The notes below the pieces were generated by a model, which saw nothing but the letters and a program-made list of their open reading frames with translations, did not search any database and was not told where the DNA came from. 64,000 nt of DNA, from assembly GCF_022761015.1 (NCBI RefSeq), contig NZ_JAKWJQ010000006.1, positions 124,001-188,000 of the forward strand, in the 5' to 3' direction. The stretch comes from Humibacter sp. RRB41 (lineage in GTDB: Bacteria > Actinomycetota > Actinomycetes > Actinomycetales > Microbacteriaceae). Positions within the stretch are counted from its first letter, which is position 1, and each line of letters opens with the position of its first letter. The position numbers and the translations under genes were made by a program. Positions 60,101 to 64,000 of the stretch are shown here, piece after piece.

Positions 60101-60754
60101 ATGACCACTGATCAGCGCGACGAAGAGCCGGGCACTCAGCAGAAGCCCGAGTACCCGGCGTCGCCCCTGCGGCCTAACGATCGACGGGTTGATCTCGCGT
60201 CGCTGAAGGTTCTGGCGCATCCGCTTCGGGTGCGCATCATGGACGAGCTGTCGAAGTTCGGTCCGCTCACCGCGAGCGGGCTCGGGGAGCGGCTCGGGGA
60301 ATCGAGCGGTGCCACCAGCTATCACCTGCGCCAGCTCGCAAAGCACGACTTCGTCCAAGAGGTCGAGGGCAAGGGCAGCGCACGCGAGCGGTGGTGGCGA
60401 CGGTCTCCGGTCGGCATCTCGATGGACCCCACGGAACTGAGCGAGACACCGTCGGGCCGGGAGGCCTACGACCTGGTGAATCGCGAGTTCCGTCGCGGCC
60501 AGGAGGAAGCACTCGTCACGTTCATGTCACGTGGCGGGGATGTCTTGGCGAACGAGTGGATGGATGCGAGTTCCATCACGACCTCGAACCTCCGCATGAC
60601 GGTGGAAGAGTTCGCCGCCTTCACGGCCAAGGTCTACGCAGTGCTCGACGACACGATCGGGGACTACCGCAACAGGGAAGTGCCCGTCGGGGCACGACCG
60701 ATTCAGATTCAGTTCAACGCGTTCCCGATCATCGGGGGGGAAGAGAAGAAGTGA
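60101..60754 (+). CDS. ArsR-type winged-helix transcriptional regulator
   Basis: 217 residues. After a roughly 30-residue disordered start, SLKVLAHPLRVRIMDELSKFGPLTASGLGERLGESSGATSYHLRQLAKHDFV is a complete winged helix-turn-helix of the ArsR/HTH_20 type; the remaining about 120 residues are a helical domain of the sort seen in regulators adjacent to MFS transporters. Inducer is unknown; no metal-binding Cys pair is seen in the wHTH. It is leaderless, and its promoter sits on iterons TGCAAAGAA, so autoregulation is likely. It shares a GTGA/ATG junction with a small gene behind it. Confidence 0.87.
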   Translation: MTTDQRDEEPGTQQKPEYPASPLRPNDRRVDLASLKVLAHPLRVRIMDELSKFGPLTASGLGERLGESSGATSYHLRQLAKHDFVQEVEGKGSARERWWRRSPVGISMDPTELSETPSGREAYDLVNREFRRGQEEALVTFMSRGGDVLANEWMDASSITTSNLRMTVEEFAAFTAKVYAVLDDTIGDYRNREVPVGARPIQIQFNAFPIIGGEEKK

Positions 60755-60954
60755 TGAGCACCGTCAGTCTTCACGACGCACGTCGTTTCGCGATCGAGCG
60801 CACCGTCATCCGCATCGGCCGGGCCCTCGTCGCGTGGGGCGAGCGGCGCGAACAGATCGACGCCGACCGCAGCGACCTCTACCGTCGCCAGGCGGACGTG
60901 CGCGACCAGCAGGCCCTGCGCGAAGCCGCGGCCCGAAGCCAGCTGCTTCCCTGA
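60754..60954 (+). CDS. Small hypothetical protein coupled to the regulator, 66 aa
   Basis: A short, charged helical protein (HDARRFAIERTVIRIGRALVAWGERREQID). Its ATG at 60754 overlaps the regulator's TGA by one base, or GTG 60751 by four, so translation is coupled. In related organisms such short frames often sit between an ArsR-like gene and a transporter, but no transporter follows here. Unknown function. Confidence 0.6.
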   Translation: MSTVSLHDARRFAIERTVIRIGRALVAWGERREQIDADRSDLYRRQADVRDQQALREAAARSQLLP

Positions 60955-60982
60955 GCCTTGCGCCCTGCCCCAACCGACGAGA

Positions 60983-61252
60983 TCAGTCGTCGTTGTCTTC
61001 GTCCTCGCCGACCCCTGCTCCCGGCTGCGAAACCGTCGCGGAGTCCTCTTCCGGGTGATATCGGATCACGGTGCCGTCGTCGAGCTCGACGACCGGGCGT
61101 CCCTCCAACCAGGTGAGGGTCCAGCGCCAGGTCGAAGCGTCGACGTCGAGCGCCCTCAGCTCGTCCTCCACGGCACGCACCGCGGACACCACCACAGAGG
61201 GCAGCCGCTCCGGCGCGGTGCCGCCGACCGGCCAGCGGGTTCCCAGCTGCAT
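60983..61252 (-). CDS. Hypothetical protein, 89 aa
   Basis: A small acidic protein: a helical start (LPSVVVSAVRAVEDELRAL), a beta hairpin (WRWTLTWLEGRPVVELDDGTVIRYH) and a highly acidic C terminus. I do not recognise it. It starts two bases after the GNAT gene stop, in the same direction, so it is probably cotranslated with it. Confidence 0.6.
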   Translation of the reverse strand: MQLGTRWPVGGTAPERLPSVVVSAVRAVEDELRALDVDASTWRWTLTWLEGRPVVELDDGTVIRYHPEEDSATVSQPGAGVGEDEDNDD

Positions 61253-61254
61253 CG

Positions 61255-61710
61255 TCAGCTCTCGTCTCGGCGCAGCCGGTAGACGACCAGCTCGGAAGCA
61301 TCGGCGATCTCGTCGTAGAAGGCACGGGCATCTGTGTTGTCCGTCTTCGCGAGCCACTGCACGACGCCGACGCCGCTTTCGGCCGCGAGAGACCCGACGG
61401 CGTCGATCAACGCGCGTCCGTATCCCTGCTCCCGGTGCTCTTCGAGAATGAAGAGGTCGTCGATGTGCAGGGCATGGTCGCCATCGAGCGGCCGTGGCAC
61501 CTGATGGAAGTGCACAAGTCCGACCAGTGACCCGTTGTCGTCGACGGCGACGAGACCGCGTTCCGCGTAAGCAGGATCAGTCAGCCAGCTCCAGACGAGC
61601 AGCGCCCCTTGATCTGTGAGCGCGCGTTCATAGAACGTCGCGTAGTCCTCGTAGAGTGCCAGCCAGCTGAAGAAGTCGCCTTCAGCCGGCTCGCGAATCG
61701 TGATTCCCAT
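61255..61710 (-). CDS. GNAT acetyltransferase
   Basis: 151 residues. Typical GNAT pattern: ITIREPAEGDFFSWLALYEDYA, LVAVDDNGSLVGLVHF, then the acetyl-CoA loop EHREQGYGRALID near residue 93 (Q/RxxGxG). Substrate unknown. ATG 61710 is preceded by AAGGGGGA; a longer frame starts at 61737 but lacks a proper ribosome site. Shares a transcript with the small gene behind it. Confidence 0.83.
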   Translation of the reverse strand: MGITIREPAEGDFFSWLALYEDYATFYERALTDQGALLVWSWLTDPAYAERGLVAVDDNGSLVGLVHFHQVPRPLDGDHALHIDDLFILEEHREQGYGRALIDAVGSLAAESGVGVVQWLAKTDNTDARAFYDEIADASELVVYRLRRDES

Positions 61711-61790
61711 CAGTCCCCCTTGCCGCATCTCCTTCACGGGATGCGCACTGTGATCTAAAACCTATCGGCCCGGAGTCCGCCGGGCGAGAG

Positions 61791-64000
61791 CTACGCCGAC
61801 GGCTCGTCTCCGAGGTCTACCTCGACCGACAGCTCGTCGCCGGGGACGAACTGGAGGTCGACGATACGACCGACGGCACGGATGTCCGCAGCCGCCAGCT
61901 CGATCGCCCACAGCTCATCCTCGGGAGCGGTCACGATCGCGCGTGCGATGGGCGCCTTCTGCGAGACCTTCGCTGAGGTCTTGGCGCGTCGAATGCCCGT
62001 CAGCACGACTGAAGTCGCAGCGAGCACCAGCGGAGTCGCCTCGCCTGCAGCGCTGCTCAGCGTGTCGACGGTCGGCCATTCCGCCCTGTGCACCGAGCCG
62101 GACTGGAACCACGACCAGGTCTCCTCGGTCGCGAACGGAATGAACGGGGCGAACAGACGCAGCAACGTGGACAACGCGAGCCGTAGTGCGGCGGCCGCCG
62201 AGGCAGCCCCCTGTCCCTCCCCGTACGCGCGCTCCTTGACGAGCTCGAGGTAGTCGTCGCAGAACGTCCAGAAGAACGACTCCGTCAGCTCGAGCGCACG
62301 TGCGTGGTCGTAGCCGTCGAGCGCCTTCGTCGCCTCCGCGACGACACCGGAGAGCTCGGAGAGCATGCTTCGGTCCAGCGGCTCGGTGACGTCCCCTGCG
62401 CCTGTGGGGAAGCTCAGAATGAACTTCGCCGCGTTGAGCACCTTGATCGCCAGCCGGCGACCTATCTTGATCTGCGTCGGATTCTGCGGGTCGAAGGCGG
62501 CATCGGTTCCAAGGCGACTCGATGCAGCCCAGTAGCGCACGGCATCCGAGCCGTGCTGCTCCAGGATGTCGGCAGGCGTGACCACGTTGCCCTTCGACTT
62601 CGACATCTTCTTGCGGTCGGGATCGACGATGAAGCCGGAGATGGCGGCATGCGCCCACGGGGACACGCCGTCCTCGAGTTGGGCGCGCAGCACACTGGAG
62701 AACAGCCAGGTGCGGATGATGTCCTGGGCCTGCGGCCGCAGGTCGTACGGGAACACCGCGTCGAAGAGTTCCGCGTCACGCTCCCAGCCACCCGCGATCT
62801 GCGGCGTCAGCGACGACGTGGCCCAGGTGTCGAGGATGTCCATCTCGGGCACGAATCCGCCCGGTGCACCGCGCTGCGACTCGTCGTAGCCCGGCGCCGT
62901 GTCGGTGGTCGGGTCGACCGGCAGCTGGTCGCGCGTAGGCACGATGGGGGAGTCGAACACGGTCTCGCCCGCCTCGTCCACCGGATACCAGACGGGAATC
63001 GGCACGCCGAAGAAACGCTGGCGCGACACGAGCCAGTCGCCGGAGAGGCCGCCGACCCAGTTCTCGTAGCGCACACGCATGAACTCCGGATGCCAGTCGA
63101 TCTGCTTGCCGAGCTCGAGAAGACGATCTGCAAGCGCTGCGTCGCGCGCTCCGTTGCTGATGTACCACTGCCGGGTGGAGACGATCTCGAGCGGGCGGTC
63201 GCCCTTCTCGTAGAACTTCACCGGGTGGGTGATGGGCTTCGGGTCCTCCAGCAGATCGCCGGACTGCTTCAGCAGCTCGACCATCGCCTGCTTCGCCGAG
63301 AACACGGTCTTGCCGGCGAGCTGCGCGTAGGCATCCTTCGCGGCATCGCCGGCGAGAGCCTCAGGCGGCTCGGGCAGAATGCGGCCGTCGAAGCCGATGA
63401 CCGCGCGGGTCGGCAGGTCGAGCTCGCGCCACCACGTGACATCCGTGATGTCGCCGAAGGTGCAGACCATGGCGATGCCCGTGCCCTTGTCGGGCTCGGC
63501 GAGGTGGTGGGCCAGCACCGGAATCTCGACACCGAAAACCGGACTGCGCACCGTCTTGCCGAACAAAGGCTTGTAGCGCTCGTCGCTCGGGTGCGCCACC
63601 AGCGCAACACAGGCCGGGATCAGTTCGGGACGGGTCGTGGCGATCACCACGGGGCCGTCGTCGCCGTGGAACGAGATCGTGTGGAACGCGCCAGGCTGGT
63701 CGCGGTCCTCGAGCTCGGCCTGGGCGACGGCGCTGCGGAAGGTGACATCCCAGAGCGTCGGCGCCATGGCCTGGTACGCCTCGCCGCGTTCCAGGTTGCG
63801 CAGGAACGCCAGCTGGGAGACGAACAGCGACTCGTCGCCGATGGTGCGGTAGGTCTGCGCCCAATCGACGGAGAGGCCCAGATTGCGCCAGAGCGCTTCG
63901 AACTGCTTCTCGTCTTCGATGGTGAGCTTCGTGCAGAGCTCGATGAAGTTGCGGCGTGAGATCGGCTTCTGGTCGGCCGCGCGCGAGCTCTTGTTGTCGC
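61791..64000 (-). CDS. valS: Valyl-tRNA synthetase, N-terminal part outside the window
   Basis: The right edge cuts the gene; 735 residues plus the stop are visible. The reading includes SRRNFIELC and SVDWAQTYRTI, the large editing domain, WGTGPG-type and KKMSKSKGN signature (class I synthetase KMSKS loop) near the middle, and the anticodon-binding domain. The HIGH signature is outside the window. This is the actinobacterial ValS type. It charges tRNA-Val and edits threonine. The stop TAG is 81 bases after the divergent-strand-free GNAT start. Confidence 0.96.
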   Translation of the reverse strand, partial: DNKSSRAADQKPISRRNFIELCTKLTIEDEKQFEALWRNLGLSVDWAQTYRTIGDESLFVSQLAFLRNLERGEAYQAMAPTLWDVTFRSAVAQAELEDRDQPGAFHTISFHGDDGPVVIATTRPELIPACVALVAHPSDERYKPLFGKTVRSPVFGVEIPVLAHHLAEPDKGTGIAMVCTFGDITDVTWWRELDLPTRAVIGFDGRILPEPPEALAGDAAKDAYAQLAGKTVFSAKQAMVELLKQSGDLLEDPKPITHPVKFYEKGDRPLEIVSTRQWYISNGARDAALADRLLELGKQIDWHPEFMRVRYENWVGGLSGDWLVSRQRFFGVPIPVWYPVDEAGETVFDSPIVPTRDQLPVDPTTDTAPGYDESQRGAPGGFVPEMDILDTWATSSLTPQIAGGWERDAELFDAVFPYDLRPQAQDIIRTWLFSSVLRAQLEDGVSPWAHAAISGFIVDPDRKKMSKSKGNVVTPADILEQHGSDAVRYWAASSRLGTDAAFDPQNPTQIKIGRRLAIKVLNAAKFILSFPTGAGDVTEPLDRSMLSELSGVVAEATKALDGYDHARALELTESFFWTFCDDYLELVKERAYGEGQGAASAAAALRLALSTLLRLFAPFIPFATEETWSWFQSGSVHRAEWPTVDTLSSAAGEATPLVLAATSVVLTGIRRAKTSAKVSQKAPIARAIVTAPEDELWAIELAAADIRAVGRIVDLQFVPGDELSVEVDLGDEPSA

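Overview
The window is high-GC DNA from an actinobacterium, most likely the family Microbacteriaceae. Evidence: an adjacent clpP1-clpP2-clpX cluster behind trigger factor and tRNA-Gly/tRNA-Pro genes, an actinobacterial-type ValS, a mycothiol-world DsbA-like protein, and many genes whose -10 box sits 6-8 bases before the start codon (leaderless). The region is mostly chromosomal housekeeping and small metabolic or stress genes. I see no prophage, insertion sequence, CRISPR array or rRNA. No gene-free stretch exceeds 300 bases.

Layout. 1-10.8 kb: end of gatA, gatB (Glu/Asp-tRNA amidotransferase), a YCII/DGPF protein, an intergenic tandem repeat plus long hairpin, a PrmC-like methyltransferase, membrane proteins, an MpaB-type oxygenase, an acyl-CoA ligase, small oxidoreductase-type genes and a decayed gamma-glutamylcyclotransferase. 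10.9-14.9 kb: aldo/keto reductase, DNA polymerase IV, a membrane-anchored endo/exo/phosphatase, a GerW-like protein. 14.9-18.7 kb: a TPP riboswitch controlling an ECF-type thiamine-precursor transporter (S component, fused double ATPase, T component) and a trailing P-loop kinase-like gene. 18.7-22.5 kb: a zincin peptidase divergent from a cytosolic Ser/Thr kinase fused to a GAF domain, then a berberine-bridge-type FAD oxidase whose only sensible start codon is ACG.

22.5-30.9 kb: tRNA-His, orn, a thioredoxin-like gene, tRNA-Arg, a SigJ/ECF41-type sigma factor divergent from a YceI gene with two matching ECF-like promoters in between, a GNAT gene behind a tiny upstream frame, nadE, a second aldo/keto reductase, ssb and a lipoprotein. 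30.9-44.9 kb: ettA, two thioesterases, a Rieske lipoprotein, fatty-acid desaturase, FAD dehydrogenase, truncated hemoglobin translationally coupled to an MscS channel, an ABC-2 exporter, a second tandem repeat plus hairpin element, pepN. 44.9-49.8 kb: Rv2466c-like protein, rpiB-nei, paiB, dps, two envelope proteins. 49.8-55.0 kb: tRNA-Gly, tRNA-Pro, tig, clpP1, clpP2, clpX, the protein-quality-control block. 55.0-64.0 kb: S66 peptidase, a Cys/Met-rich copper-binding protein, M3 peptidase, methyltransferase, an ArsR-like regulator whose promoter lies on four 14-bp-spaced iterons, GNAT, and valS running off the right edge.

The most interesting signals are regulatory: the iterons at 60025-60084, the divergent ECF-like promoters at 24652-24714, the riboswitch with a possible Shine-Dalgarno-sequestering stem, the ACG start at 21120, two structurally alike repeat/hairpin elements, and the very high density of the heptamer GGATGCC/GGCATCC.
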